From the NCBI GenBank assembly GCA_002492525.1, contig DKZA01000050.1, positions 1-64,000 of the forward strand: DNA of 64,000 bases, read 5' to 3'. Shown here piece by piece: positions 1-8,181 of this stretch; within the stretch, counting starts at the first letter, position 1; the number at the start of each line of letters is the position of its first letter. A model generated the notes under the pieces. It was not told where the DNA came from and did not search any database. It saw nothing but the letters and a program-made list of their open reading frames with translations. The stretch is from Lachnospiraceae bacterium UBA7086 (lineage in GTDB: Bacteria; Bacillota; Clostridia; Lachnospirales; Lachnospiraceae). The position numbers were made by a program, and so were the translations under genes.

Positions 1-132
1 CCGTTTTGGTTCGCTATTTGCATCCTTGCTGCTTGAAATTGATTTAAAAAGAAATACACCTGCAATAATAAATAAAATCACCCCTATGATAATCACAATA
101 ATCTGTTTCTGGCTAGCTTTACTATTTTTCAT
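1..132 (-). CDS. N-terminus of a membrane-anchored or exported protein, cut by window edge
   Basis: Forty-four codons run from an ATG at 130-132 off the left edge of the window. The peptide starts MKNSKASQKQ and is followed by one strongly hydrophobic stretch (about residues 11-29, rich in Ile, Val, Phe), then a Ser/Lys-rich region, which is the shape of a signal anchor or uncleaved signal peptide. A GGGGAT ribosome binding site lies about 8 bases upstream. It follows two other small membrane genes on the same strand and is probably in their operon. The family cannot be named from this fragment. Confidence 0.6.
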   Translation of the reverse strand, partial: MKNSKASQKQIIVIIIGVILFIIAGVFLFKSISSSKDANSEPKR

Positions 133-175
133 GTTTTTTATCCCCAATAAAATATTATTTATTTGTATTCTAACA

Positions 176-625
176 TTATAATTTGACTTCTTTTCCCTGT
201 ATTTTGATTATATATTTTCCTTCTTTATATTCCTTATAAGAGCAAATCTGTCTGGCCACTCCTATTTCATTTTCCACATAAACTTGTTTACCCCATGTAT
301 TTTCCTTTACATAAGCTTTCGCCTTTGAAGAATCATAATTTATAATTTTAGGTTCGTTAATACTTTTTTTTGATTTTTTCTCATCATAGAAACTTTTTTC
401 TGAATCTCCGCTCGAACTGATTGGAGAAGAACCCAAACTTTCTCCAGCGAGACAGCCAAAAATAACATATAGAATTCCCATTAGCATAAAAACGCCAGCA
501 ATACCCGCTGTCAGAACCACTATATTTTCAATCACCCATATAATAGCCGGAAATCCGATAAATAATATTACTGCCGATTTTATACAATGTTGAAATATAT
601 AACGTTCCTCTGAAAAGTGAAACAA
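176..625 (-). CDS. Small membrane protein of unknown function
   Basis: A 149-codon frame with two hydrophobic segments near the N-terminus (about residues 16-36 and 38-60), followed by a Ser/Lys-rich linker and a charged C-terminal tail of about 60 residues that would lie on one face of the membrane. I do not recognise the family. The start is doubtful: the frame opens with TTG and has no clear ribosome binding site. A different frame starts with ATG just after the stop of the preceding gene (near 634) but closes after about 35 codons, so a frameshift in the first part of the gene is possible. It sits between two other small membrane genes on the same strand. Confidence 0.5.
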   Translation of the reverse strand: MFHFSEERYIFQHCIKSAVILFIGFPAIIWVIENIVVLTAGIAGVFMLMGILYVIFGCLAGESLGSSPISSSGDSEKSFYDEKKSKKSINEPKIINYDSSKAKAYVKENTWGKQVYVENEIGVARQICSYKEYKEGKYIIKIQGKEVKL

Positions 626-636
626 TAAAACGCATA

Positions 637-1125
637 CTATAATAGATACAAAAAAACAAGTAAAAATATATCTGCATCCATAACACTATTGAAAAAAACC
701 GGTAGCAAAAATATTCCTATCAAACATATTAAATCCAAAATTATTAATATGTTTTTTATCAGTGAAGATCTTTCAAAATAACATACTATCAGTAACACGA
801 ATCCTATACCCAACAAAGGCGATGCAACCATCATAAATTTCCAATATAATGTTCCCGTTCCACTTTGAATGAAATTCAATGCCTCCATTATCCCATTATT
901 TTTTATATAGGTAATTTGGCCGTCATAACCTTTCTGAGACAGGAACATTACATAGGAAATGATAAATCCTATTACGCCAATTAAACACGCAAGTGATGAC
1001 AAAATAATACATAAATTGCGAATCGGCTTTTTATGAAAATCGCTAAATGCCTCTTTCGTATAAGAAAACATTTTTCCTATACCCTTTCCTGCTTTTTTCA
1101 AAATTGAAACAATAACACTGAACAT
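637..1125 (-). CDS. Multi-pass membrane protein of unknown function
   Basis: About 162 residues with a basic cytoplasmic-type N-terminus and four hydrophobic segments (about residues 34-58, 90-110, 117-135 and 140-160). I chose the ATG at 1125 because GGGAG lies six bases upstream; an ATG-ATG pair 12-18 bases further upstream (to 1143) has only weak purines before it. No enzyme motif is visible. It is the first gene of a minus-strand run with the two small membrane genes below it, and it is divergent from the regulator at 1199 across a short operator-bearing spacer, so that regulator may control it. Confidence 0.55.
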   Translation of the reverse strand: MFSVIVSILKKAGKGIGKMFSYTKEAFSDFHKKPIRNLCIILSSLACLIGVIGFIISYVMFLSQKGYDGQITYIKNNGIMEALNFIQSGTGTLYWKFMMVASPLLGIGFVLLIVCYFERSSLIKNILIILDLICLIGIFLLPVFFNSVMDADIFLLVFLYLL

Positions 1126-1176
1126 TTTACTCCCTCTCATCATTTCGTTTTCTTATCTTGTGAACTATTATATCAT

Positions 1177-1196
1177 ATTGTGATTATATTCACAAT
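1177..1196. promoter_or_regulatory. Palindromic operator-like site between divergent genes
   Basis: A perfect inverted repeat ATTGTGA-TTATAT-TCACAAT spans 1177-1196 in the 55-120 base spacer between the membrane genes (minus) and the XRE-type regulator (plus). A third half-site TTGTGAA occurs at 1158-1164, about one and a half helical turns away. The placement and symmetry suit a dimeric repressor, most simply the adjacent regulator, but that is inference. Confidence 0.5.
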
Positions 1197-1198
1197 GT

Positions 1199-1438
1199 TT
1201 GAATCCACAATATTTTAATATAATTAGGAAAAAGGAGTTGATACATATAATCAGTTATAGTCCTCTTTGGCAAACAATGGAACAAAAAGGAGTAACACAA
1301 TACTTTCTGCTAAAATCGGGAATAGACAACAAAACCTTAGACAGTTTAAAGAAAAATAAGAACATTACTCTTTTAACAGTCGAAAAGCTATGCAATATTA
1401 TAGGCTGTACACCAAATGAGATTGTAGAATTTAAATAG
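1199..1438 (+). CDS. Small XRE/Cro-type HTH transcriptional regulator
   Basis: The C-terminal 64 residues, from ISYSPLW to the end, match compact stand-alone Cro/C1-type regulators of about 65 residues: SPLWQTM, the helix-turn-helix around residues 32-60 (GVTQYFLLKSG then TLDSLKKN), and the ending LCNIIGCTPNEIVEF. The start is unusual. The coordinates use a TTG at 1199 with no ribosome binding site; AAAGGAG at 1231-1237 instead points to codon 1247, where family members normally begin with ATG-Ile-Ser-Tyr, and here that codon is ATA. So either a rare ATA start is used, or an ATG has been lost by one base change. The gene is alone on its strand and is followed at once by a terminator. Confidence 0.75.
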   Translation: MNPQYFNIIRKKELIHIISYSPLWQTMEQKGVTQYFLLKSGIDNKTLDSLKKNKNITLLTVEKLCNIIGCTPNEIVEFK

Positions 1439-1478
1439 AGCAGACTTCCAGCATATATCATCGGAATCTGCTCTTTTT
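1437..1478 (+). terminator. Rho-independent terminator of the XRE regulator
   Basis: Stem AGAGCAGA (1437-1444) with TCTGCTCT (1467-1474), followed by a T run. The stop codon of the regulator lies inside the first arm. Confidence 0.85.
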
Positions 1479-1485
1479 CATTTTG

Positions 1486-1521
1486 AAAAAGCCAACAGAA
1501 ACATATCCTACTGGCTTTTTT
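1486..1521 (-). terminator. Terminator of lysS, probably bidirectional
   Basis: Stem AAAAAGCCA (1486-1494) with TGGCTTTTT (1512-1520); each strand ends in a T run, so it can stop lysS on minus and any readthrough from the regulator on plus. Confidence 0.75.
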
Positions 1522-1605
1522 AGTCAACTATCTGTCAATTTTCATTATTTATGTTTAAATTGAATCTAAAACCTGTCAGCCAAACACCAAAGTCCTTTGA
1601 TTTTA

Positions 1606-3114
1606 CTAATCTTTTCCGCCCAACGACTTCATCGTCGGGAACAACAACACATCACGGATCGCAGGCGAATTGGTCAGTAACATCACCAGTCTGTCAATCC
1701 CGTATCCAATCCCGCCGGTAGGCGGCATACCGATCTCCAGTGCGTTCATGAAATCTTCATCCGTGGTATTGGCCTCCTCGTCACCGGCCGCAAGGGCCGC
1801 TTCCTGTGCCTTGAAACGCTCTCTCTGATCAATGGGGTCGTTCAACTCGGAGTAGGCATTGCACATCTCCCTGGCGGTGATAAAAAGCTCAAACCGCTCC
1901 ACATACTCCGGCTTGTCCGGCTTTCTCTTGGTGAGCGGAGAAATTTCCACCGGATGATCCATCACAAAGGTAGGCTGCACCAGATGTTCTTCCACAAACT
2001 CCTCGAAGAAAAGGTTGATGATATCTCCCTTTGTATGTCTGTCCTCATAATGAACTTCCTTTTCATCTGCCAGCTTCTTGGCCGCCGCGGTATCCGGCAC
2101 CGCATCAAAATCAATGCCTGTATATTTCTTCACGGCCTCCACCATGGTAATCCGTTCAAAAGGTTTGCCCAGATCAATCTCCACATCTCCATAAGGAATG
2201 GTGGTCGTGCCGCAGACTTCCTTTGCCACATGGCGGAACATGTTTTCCGTCAAATCCATCATGCCGTTATAATCGGTGTATGCCTGATACAGCTCCATCA
2301 GCGTAAATTCCGGATTGTGTCTGGTATCCAGTCCCTCGTTTCTGAACACACGGCCAATCTCATAGACTCGCTCCATGCCGCCCACGATCAGTCGTTTCAG
2401 ATAGAGTTCCAGGGAAATACGCAGTTTCACATCTTCATCCAACGCATTATAATGGGTCTCAAAAGGTCTGGCCGCTGCGCCGCCCGCATTGGATACGAGT
2501 ATCGGGGTTTCCACCTCCAGAAATCCCTGGCCATCTAAGTAACGTCTGATGGAACTGATTATCTTAGACCGCATCACGAAGGTCTTTTTCACCTCTTCAT
2601 TCATGATCAGATCCGTATATCTTTGGCGATACCGGATATCCGTATTCACCAATCCGTGATATTTCTCCGGAAGAATCTGAAGACTTTTTGACATCAGTGT
2701 CACTTTTGATGCATGTACTGAAATCTCACCTGTCTTGGTCTTAAATACCTCTCCCTCAATTCCTACAATGTCACCCACATCATATTTCTTGAAGTCAGCG
2801 TATGGCTCTTCTCCGATGCTGTCTCTTGCTACGTAAGACTGAATATTGCCCTGCAGATCCTGTACATTGCAAAAGGAAGCTTTGCCCATGACACGTTTGC
2901 TCATCACACGCCCTGCAATGGACACTTTGCTGCCTTCCAGTGTATCAAAATTATCTTTGATTTCCTGGCTGTGATGGGTCACATCGAATTTGGTGATCAA
3001 AAAGGGATCTTTGCCAGCCTCCTGCAAAGCTGCAAGTTTCTCTCTTCTGACCTTTAATAACTGTTTAATATCCTGCTCCTGTTGTACATTCTGCTGATTC
3101 TGTGTGTTAGCCAT
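1606..3114 (-). CDS. lysS: Lysine--tRNA ligase, class II
   Basis: Charges tRNA-Lys with lysine using ATP. About 502 residues, the usual length. The N-terminal OB-fold anticodon-binding domain is seen around residues 55-160 (the stretch SIAGRVMSKRVMGKASF), then the class II catalytic core: motif 1 with FLEVETPIL, motif 2 RVFRNEGLDTRHNPEFT, and motif 3 GIGYGIDRLVMLL near the C-terminus. I used the ATG at 3114 (MANTQNQQ); GGAGG lies 12 bases upstream, and an ATG nested next to that GGAGG (3126) is an alternative. It follows greA by about 44 bases and is the last gene of the run, ending at a terminator. Confidence 0.97.
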   Translation of the reverse strand: MANTQNQQNVQQEQDIKQLLKVRREKLAALQEAGKDPFLITKFDVTHHSQEIKDNFDTLEGSKVSIAGRVMSKRVMGKASFCNVQDLQGNIQSYVARDSIGEEPYADFKKYDVGDIVGIEGEVFKTKTGEISVHASKVTLMSKSLQILPEKYHGLVNTDIRYRQRYTDLIMNEEVKKTFVMRSKIISSIRRYLDGQGFLEVETPILVSNAGGAAARPFETHYNALDEDVKLRISLELYLKRLIVGGMERVYEIGRVFRNEGLDTRHNPEFTLMELYQAYTDYNGMMDLTENMFRHVAKEVCGTTTIPYGDVEIDLGKPFERITMVEAVKKYTGIDFDAVPDTAAAKKLADEKEVHYEDRHTKGDIINLFFEEFVEEHLVQPTFVMDHPVEISPLTKRKPDKPEYVERFELFITAREMCNAYSELNDPIDQRERFKAQEAALAAGDEEANTTDEDFMNALEIGMPPTGGIGYGIDRLVMLLTNSPAIRDVLLFPTMKSLGGKD

Positions 3115-3158
3115 ACTGCTGTTCATCCTCCATCTCAAATTCCCGGCAAACAATACAT

Positions 3159-3641
3159 TTAGTTAGATCTCTGAATCTCCAGGACTTTATACTGAATGGT
3201 TCCTGCCTGTGTCTCTACTTCCACCACGTCGCCTACTTTGCTTCCAATCAGAGCTCTGCCCACAGGGGACTCGTTGGAAATCTTGCCCTTTAAGCTGTTG
3301 GCTTCCGTACTTCCTACAATCTTATACTCTAATTCCTCATTAAACTCTACATCCAATATTTTAATCTGGCAGCCGATGTTGATCTTGTCAAGATCCACTT
3401 CATCCTCCACCACTACTTCTGCGTTCTTTAAGATTTTTTCCAGTTCTTCGATTCTGGCTTCGATGTCGCGCTGTTCATCCTTGGCCGCATCGTATTCGGC
3501 GTTCTCAGACAGATCCCCCTGTTCTCTGGCCTCCTTAATCTTCTGCGCAACTTCCTGACGTTTTACGACTTTCAGATTGTGCAGCTCCTCTTCGTATTTC
3601 TGCAATCCTTCATACGTTAAGATATTTTTTTTCTCATGCAT
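3159..3641 (-). CDS. greA: Transcription elongation factor GreA
   Basis: Rescues backtracked RNA polymerase by stimulating cleavage of the nascent transcript. 160 residues, the family length. The N-terminal antiparallel coiled coil is visible (residues 10-75, with QGDLSENAEYDAAKDEQ at its tip, carrying the acidic residues that enter the polymerase secondary channel), followed by the FKBP-like globular domain ending with PVGRALIGSKVGDVVEV. A GGGAG ribosome binding site precedes the ATG. It lies directly upstream of lysS, a linkage common in Firmicutes. Confidence 0.97.
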   Translation of the reverse strand: MHEKKNILTYEGLQKYEEELHNLKVVKRQEVAQKIKEAREQGDLSENAEYDAAKDEQRDIEARIEELEKILKNAEVVVEDEVDLDKINIGCQIKILDVEFNEELEYKIVGSTEANSLKGKISNESPVGRALIGSKVGDVVEVETQAGTIQYKVLEIQRSN

Positions 3642-3721
3642 GGTAGTTCTCCCTCTTTCTCTATTTATCCCTGCATCCGGGTTATTTACTGGTCTTTCAA
3701 AAGGCTGCTGTTATCATTGCC

Positions 3722-4642
3722 TCAACGAACTAATCTATCATAACTATTTTTTACCATAGTGTCAAGATATTTAAGCGGTGAAACGTAAAGAATCTGCCCG
3801 CCTTTTCTGGCATATATCTGCTCTTTCTTTTCACTGAAAACCATATCCACATAAATGCTCTGGCCGCCCGGCTCAATTTTAAGACCTCCGGCACTGCTGC
3901 CATAGTCCATAATAACACCCTGGCACTTCCCGGGAACAAAATACTCTCCCCCCTCTTTGACCTGATAGGGTACAAGCTGCGCCACAAGACCATATTCATA
4001 ATAGTATGTTTCCAGATAGGCGGAAAGCTCCTCCCAGATATCAGCCTCTCCTACCTGCTTATAATAGAATAAAAGGCTGTTAATCCGTTCCAGATAAGGC
4101 GTAAGAAGCCGCCAGGTCATCTCCATCTGCCACTGGGTATCTTCCGGCGCACCCAAAAGCACTGTCACCCGTCCCTGTTTGCGCAGGCACGAAGCGGCAT
4201 ACACCGTAACCAGACTGGCAAGCAGCATCTCCTGGGTCTTCCTGCACGTCTCCCAACGCTCTGCATACATTTCCGACACCCATGTCATAATCTGCGGATG
4301 CAGATAAGTATCCGCCATCCCGGGCGTGCGGTGCAATACGTCCTCCATACTTTCTGAAAGTTCTTCCGGCTTCCAGGCTCTTCTTTTATAAGAAAAAGGC
4401 GGCACCGGACAATCCACCACAGTAAAGGTACTTTTCATTTCCTCTGCAGACGGTATCTGCCTGGGCAGAGGGGTCTCCTTCAGTACGGCATCCTGCCACC
4501 AATGTCTTTTGGCGGCACAGTTTACGTCCCCCTGTTCCGGCAGAGGATGATAGTAAATAATGGTCTCTGCTTCCATATACACTGCTCCCGACATATCGCT
4601 TTCCATAGATTGGGACACCTGTTTGATTTCTGAAAAAAGCAT
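3722..4642 (-). CDS. Conserved protein of unknown function
   Basis: 306 residues, no signal peptide and no membrane segment. I do not recognise it. Visible features are a Trp/Tyr-rich composition, a central helical part (about residues 110-215, with MLLASLVTVYAASCLRKQG and LERINSLLFYYKQ), and a C-terminal beta-rich part with a VIMDYGSS stretch. The ATG at 4642 is the only conventional start after the dusB stop; GGGG sits right against it, so initiation may depend on translation from dusB, 36 bases away. The position inside a dusB-greA-lysS run suggests a housekeeping role, but nothing in the protein says which. Confidence 0.75.
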   Translation of the reverse strand: MLFSEIKQVSQSMESDMSGAVYMEAETIIYYHPLPEQGDVNCAAKRHWWQDAVLKETPLPRQIPSAEEMKSTFTVVDCPVPPFSYKRRAWKPEELSESMEDVLHRTPGMADTYLHPQIMTWVSEMYAERWETCRKTQEMLLASLVTVYAASCLRKQGRVTVLLGAPEDTQWQMEMTWRLLTPYLERINSLLFYYKQVGEADIWEELSAYLETYYYEYGLVAQLVPYQVKEGGEYFVPGKCQGVIMDYGSSAGGLKIEPGGQSIYVDMVFSEKKEQIYARKGGQILYVSPLKYLDTMVKNSYDRLVR

Positions 4643-4678
4643 CCCCGTCCATTTCTGAGATAGTATATGCCGTAAGCC

Positions 4679-5650
4679 TTACATGGATTCCACCAATTTC
4701 TCAATCTCCTCAAAACTCTCCGCCAGATTTATGCTCTGCCTGAGTCTGGCGGAACCTGGCATACCCGCCGTATACCATGACATATGCTTGCGCATCTCCC
4801 GGACACCGGTGTACTCTCCCTTCGTGGCAAGCTGTAATCTGGCATGCTGCAGGATCATGGCCTTACGTTCCTCTCTCGCCGGCTCCGGCAAAACAGTACT
4901 GTCCCGTAAATAAGCAGTCACCTGCCGAAACAGCCAGGGATTCCCTCTGGCCGCCCTCCCGATCATCACGCCGTCACAGCCGGTTGCCTCCATCATCCGG
5001 CGGGCATCCGCTCCATTGGTCACATCCCCGTTACCAATCACGGGGATGGACACTGCCTCTTTGACCCTTTGTATAATCTCCCAGTCCGCCTCTCCGGCAT
5101 AGTACTGTTCTCTGGTTCTGCCATGTACCGCCACTGCCGCGGCGCCCGCATCCTCCGCAATTCTGGCGATTTCCACGGCATTGACATGGGCTTCGTCAAA
5201 TCCTTTGCGGATTTTTACTGTAACCGGTTTGTCTATGGCTTTCACCGTAGCAGCAATGATTTCCCCGGCCAGCTTAGGCTGCCGCATCAAAGCCGATCCC
5301 TCTCCATTATTCACAACTTTTGGCACAGGACATCCCATATTGATATCCAGAATAGAAAAGGGCCTTTCTGCAATCCGTTTCGCCATCTCGCTGACAATCT
5401 TAGGATCCGAGCCAAACAACTGCAAAGATGTAGGCCCTTCCTCCGGATGAATTTCCAAAAGGCTCTCCGTATTTTTATTGCCATACCAGATTGCCTTGGC
5501 ACTCACCATCTCCATACAGGTAAGTCCCGCTCCCTGCTTGCTGCACAGCAAACGAAATGGCAGGTCAGTCACCCCTGCCATAGGCGCCAGTATGATATTG
5601 TTGCAAAGTGTAACACTGCCAACGGTAAGCGGTTGTAACAACTGCTCCAT
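4679..5650 (-). CDS. dusB: tRNA dihydrouridine synthase, DusB-like
   Basis: Flavin-dependent reduction of uridines in the tRNA D-loop. 323 residues forming a TIM-barrel with the expected landmarks: LAPMAGVTDLPFR at the start, DINMGCPVPKV with the catalytic cysteine around residue 103, KIRKGFD, the HGRTREQ loop, and the FMN phosphate site IPVIGNGDV followed by GVMIGRAARGNPW. The C-terminal helical domain binds tRNA. Neighbours greA and lysS are its usual partners in Clostridia. Confidence 0.95.
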   Translation of the reverse strand: MEQLLQPLTVGSVTLCNNIILAPMAGVTDLPFRLLCSKQGAGLTCMEMVSAKAIWYGNKNTESLLEIHPEEGPTSLQLFGSDPKIVSEMAKRIAERPFSILDINMGCPVPKVVNNGEGSALMRQPKLAGEIIAATVKAIDKPVTVKIRKGFDEAHVNAVEIARIAEDAGAAAVAVHGRTREQYYAGEADWEIIQRVKEAVSIPVIGNGDVTNGADARRMMEATGCDGVMIGRAARGNPWLFRQVTAYLRDSTVLPEPAREERKAMILQHARLQLATKGEYTGVREMRKHMSWYTAGMPGSARLRQSINLAESFEEIEKLVESM

Positions 5651-5677
5651 AAATCATCCCCCTGTCAGAACTGCAAT

Positions 5678-6013
5678 CTACTCTTCCAGCGGTTCTCCCA
5701 GAATAATAACCCGGTAGTATAGCTGTAAAGACTCAAACATTTCCTGCCTGTTTCTACGAATTTCCCCTATCAGAAGGCCGCTGCCGATTTCATCATAGAG
5801 CAAATCATCCTCCTTCGCATCCGTTTCCAGAGAAATGCTTCCGTCTTCTTCAAAAACAATCGTAAATATCCCGCCCACTTCTTCCGTAAAAAGCACGCAG
5901 ATCACATGCAGTTCATCCTGAATGGACTGCGGGATTCCTTTAAACTTTTCGTTAAAATAATATTTCTGCTCATAGGCATTGGCACCGCAGAGCACAATCC
6001 TTGTATCCTCCAT
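5678..6013 (-). CDS. Small conserved protein, resembles DUF6145
   Basis: About 111 soluble acidic residues starting MEDTRIVLCGANAYEQK. The features LCGANAYEQKYYFN and VLFTEEVGGIFTIVFEE are like the small Lachnospiraceae family I remember as DUF6145; the assignment is from memory. I placed the start at the ATG at 6013; an upstream GTG (6025) is possible, and ribosome binding sites for both are weak. It sits 28 bases before dusB and 50 bases after birA on the same strand, so it is probably co-transcribed with them. Function unknown. Confidence 0.7.
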   Translation of the reverse strand: MEDTRIVLCGANAYEQKYYFNEKFKGIPQSIQDELHVICVLFTEEVGGIFTIVFEEDGSISLETDAKEDDLLYDEIGSGLLIGEIRRNRQEMFESLQLYYRVIILGEPLEE

Positions 6014-6063
6014 ACTTTTACCCACACTATCTTAAGAAATATTATATACGGCTCCTGACACCC

Positions 6064-7071
6064 CTATACATACCCATACAATCCTCTCACAGACACTTCG
6101 CCGGCATAAACAAGCACCTGCTCTCCATTTTCCCGCTCCACAATCAGTTCCCCTGTCTGGCTGATACCCCGGGAGATACCCGTATATTCCCCGGCAGGAT
6201 CCAATACCAGCACCTGAGCATCCATATTGATGAGATGCGCCTGATAGCCTTTTCGCAGAGCAGACAAATCCTGCCTCTTTTCAAAGCAGTCGTAATTCTC
6301 CTCAAACCGGGCGAGAATCCGCTCCAAAAGGCCGGCCCGGTCAATTTGTCTTCCTGATTCTATTTTCAAAGAAGTGGCTGTCTTACGAATTTCCTCCGGA
6401 AACTCTTCCTGACCGTTATGATTCGTATTGACTCCCACACCCGCCACCACAAACTGAATCTCATCCATTTCCGGTGTCATGCTCATCTCTGTGAGAATAC
6501 CGCAGACTTTCTTTTTGTGAACCACAATATCATTGGGCCACTTGATTTGTGCCGGCAGCCCTGTGACTTCCTCAATGGCCTGGGCCACACTGAGCGCCAT
6601 CACCAGAGTAATCATGGATGCCTTGTCCGGCGCAAATTCCGGCCTGACCACTATGGTAAAATAAATGGACTTTCCCGGAGGGGAGGCCCAGGATCTTCCT
6701 CGGCGCCCCCGGCCTGCGGTCTGTCTGTCCGCCACCACCGTAGTGCCGTGAGGCTCACCCTCCTCTGCAAACCGTTTGGCGTCGGGATTGGTAGACCCGG
6801 TAGAGGCAAAAAAATGCAGTTTCCGCCCTGCCCATCTGGTCTGCAATCTGCTGGCAATCTCACTTAAAGAAAACACATCTTCCGGGCTCTCCACAAGCCG
6901 GTACCCTTTTCGGGATACGGACTCAATCTGATAGCCCTCTTCCTTCAACTGGTTTATCACCTTCCAGACCGCCGTGCGGGAAACCCCAAAACGGTCGCAG
7001 AGCTGCTGCCCTGATACATAATCTTCACTGTTTCTTAACCATGTTAAAATATCTGATTTGTCCGTCTTCAT
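6064..7071 (-). CDS. birA: Bifunctional biotin protein ligase / biotin operon repressor
   Basis: Activates biotin to biotinyl-AMP and transfers it to the lysine of biotin carriers; the N-terminal domain binds operator DNA. 335 residues in the expected order: winged helix HTH (about 5-60, QLCDRFGVSRTAVWKVINQL), catalytic core with STGSTN, the biotinyl-AMP loop TAGRGRRGRSW (about 117-127), KWPNDI and VGVGVNTNH, and a small C-terminal SH3-like domain. The presence of the HTH makes this the regulatory class. It lies between argF and the small gene upstream of dusB; no biotin synthesis gene is nearby. Confidence 0.95.
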   Translation of the reverse strand: MKTDKSDILTWLRNSEDYVSGQQLCDRFGVSRTAVWKVINQLKEEGYQIESVSRKGYRLVESPEDVFSLSEIASRLQTRWAGRKLHFFASTGSTNPDAKRFAEEGEPHGTTVVADRQTAGRGRRGRSWASPPGKSIYFTIVVRPEFAPDKASMITLVMALSVAQAIEEVTGLPAQIKWPNDIVVHKKKVCGILTEMSMTPEMDEIQFVVAGVGVNTNHNGQEEFPEEIRKTATSLKIESGRQIDRAGLLERILARFEENYDCFEKRQDLSALRKGYQAHLINMDAQVLVLDPAGEYTGISRGISQTGELIVERENGEQVLVYAGEVSVRGLYGYV

Positions 7072-7087
7072 CTTCTTATTCCAGCTT

Positions 7088-8089
7088 TTAGTCCAGCTTA
7101 TATTCGCCGAGCGTCACCGCCATCACAGCCTTGATAGTATGCATGCGGTTCTCCGCCTCATCAAACACGATAGACTGTGACGACTCAAAGACCTCGTCCG
7201 TCACTTCCAGTTCCTTTAAACCATATTTTTCGCCAATCTCTTTTCCGATGTCAGTGTTATAATCATGGAAAGCCGGCAGACAGTGCATAAAGACTGCTTC
7301 CTTACCGGCAAGCTCCATCACGCGGCTGTTGACCTGATAAGGGGTAAGGTCGTGAAGACGTTCCTCCCACACCTGTTCCGGTTCTCCCATGGACACCCAC
7401 ACATCCGTGTAGATTACATCAGCACCGGCCGCTCCTGTCTCCACGTCCTCTGTCAGCCGTATACTGCCTCCCGTCTGTGCAGCAATCTCCTGACAGGTTC
7501 TCACCAGTTCCTCTTCCGGAAAATACTTACTGCTGGTGCAGGCCGTAAAATCCATGCCCATCTTGGCACAGGCCACCATCAATGAATTGCCCATATTATA
7601 TCTGGCATCTCCCATGTAAGTAAATTTAATTCCTTTCAAACGCCCAAAATGCTCTCTGATGGTCAAAAGATCCGCTAACATCTGGGTGGGATGAAACTCA
7701 TTGGTCAGCCCGTTCCACACAGGCACACCCGCATATTTTGCCAGTTCTTCCACAATATCCTGCCCAAATCCACGGTATTCGATTCCCTCATACATACGGC
7801 CCAGTACTCTGGCCGTGTCCGCGATACTCTCCTTCTTGCCGATCTGAGAACCTTTGGGGTCTAAGTACGTCGTGCCCATACCCAGGTCATGTGCCGCCAC
7901 TTCAAAGGAACAGCGGGTTCTGGTACTGGTTTTCTCAAAAATCAGCGCCACATCCTTTCCCTTGTGGATATCCATGGGAACCCCTTTTTTCTTTTTCTCC
8001 TTTAAATCTGCCGCTACATCGAGCATGTACACAATCTCATCCGGCGTAAAATCCAGCAATTTTAAAAAATTTCGTCCTGTCAGGTTCAT
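7088..8089 (-). CDS. argF: Ornithine carbamoyltransferase, catabolic/anabolic type
   Basis: Makes citrulline from carbamoyl phosphate and ornithine in arginine synthesis, or the reverse in the deiminase pathway. 333 residues with the carbamoyl phosphate loop STRTRCSFE near residue 55, the FHPTQ motif, and the ornithine-site HCLPAFHD near residue 270. The start is the ATG at 8089 (MNLTGRNFLK), preceded by a GGAAAGG site; the open frame continues upstream without a better start. No other arginine gene is in the window, so direction of use cannot be told. Confidence 0.93.
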   Translation of the reverse strand: MNLTGRNFLKLLDFTPDEIVYMLDVAADLKEKKKKGVPMDIHKGKDVALIFEKTSTRTRCSFEVAAHDLGMGTTYLDPKGSQIGKKESIADTARVLGRMYEGIEYRGFGQDIVEELAKYAGVPVWNGLTNEFHPTQMLADLLTIREHFGRLKGIKFTYMGDARYNMGNSLMVACAKMGMDFTACTSSKYFPEEELVRTCQEIAAQTGGSIRLTEDVETGAAGADVIYTDVWVSMGEPEQVWEERLHDLTPYQVNSRVMELAGKEAVFMHCLPAFHDYNTDIGKEIGEKYGLKELEVTDEVFESSQSIVFDEAENRMHTIKAVMAVTLGEYKLD

Positions 8090-8123
8090 CGTTTTCTTTC
8101 CTTTCCATATGATATACACCAAA

Positions 8124-8148
8124 CAGGACGGTCTACAGAACCGTCCTG
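8124..8148. repeat. Perfect hairpin in the argF upstream region
   Basis: Arms CAGGACGGT (8124-8132) and ACCGTCCTG (8140-8148) around a 7-base loop, 35 bases upstream of the argF start. There is no T run on the argF-reading side, so it is not a terminator for that strand; it could be an operator or a 5' untranslated stem. No ARG-box consensus was recognised. Confidence 0.5.
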
Positions 8149-8151
8149 CTT

Positions 8152-8180
8152 AAAAAAAGTAAATTCCTTCGGAATTAACT
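8152..8180 (-). terminator. Terminator of the SPFH-domain gene
   Basis: On the minus strand, AGTTAATTCC pairs with GGAATTTACT (one mismatch) around a GAA loop, then T7. It begins two bases after the stop codon of the gene at 8182. Confidence 0.75.
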
Positions 8181-8181
8181 T

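Noticed and set aside
1954..2538. Long open frames antisense to lysS, dusB, birA, dnaE, murA, galE and others
   Set aside because: They lie opposite well-identified genes, lack ribosome binding sites and recognisable domains; they reflect codon bias.
8124..8148. Perfect hairpin before argF considered as a terminator or T-box piece
   Set aside because: No T run on the transcribed side, and no T-box antiterminator word nearby.
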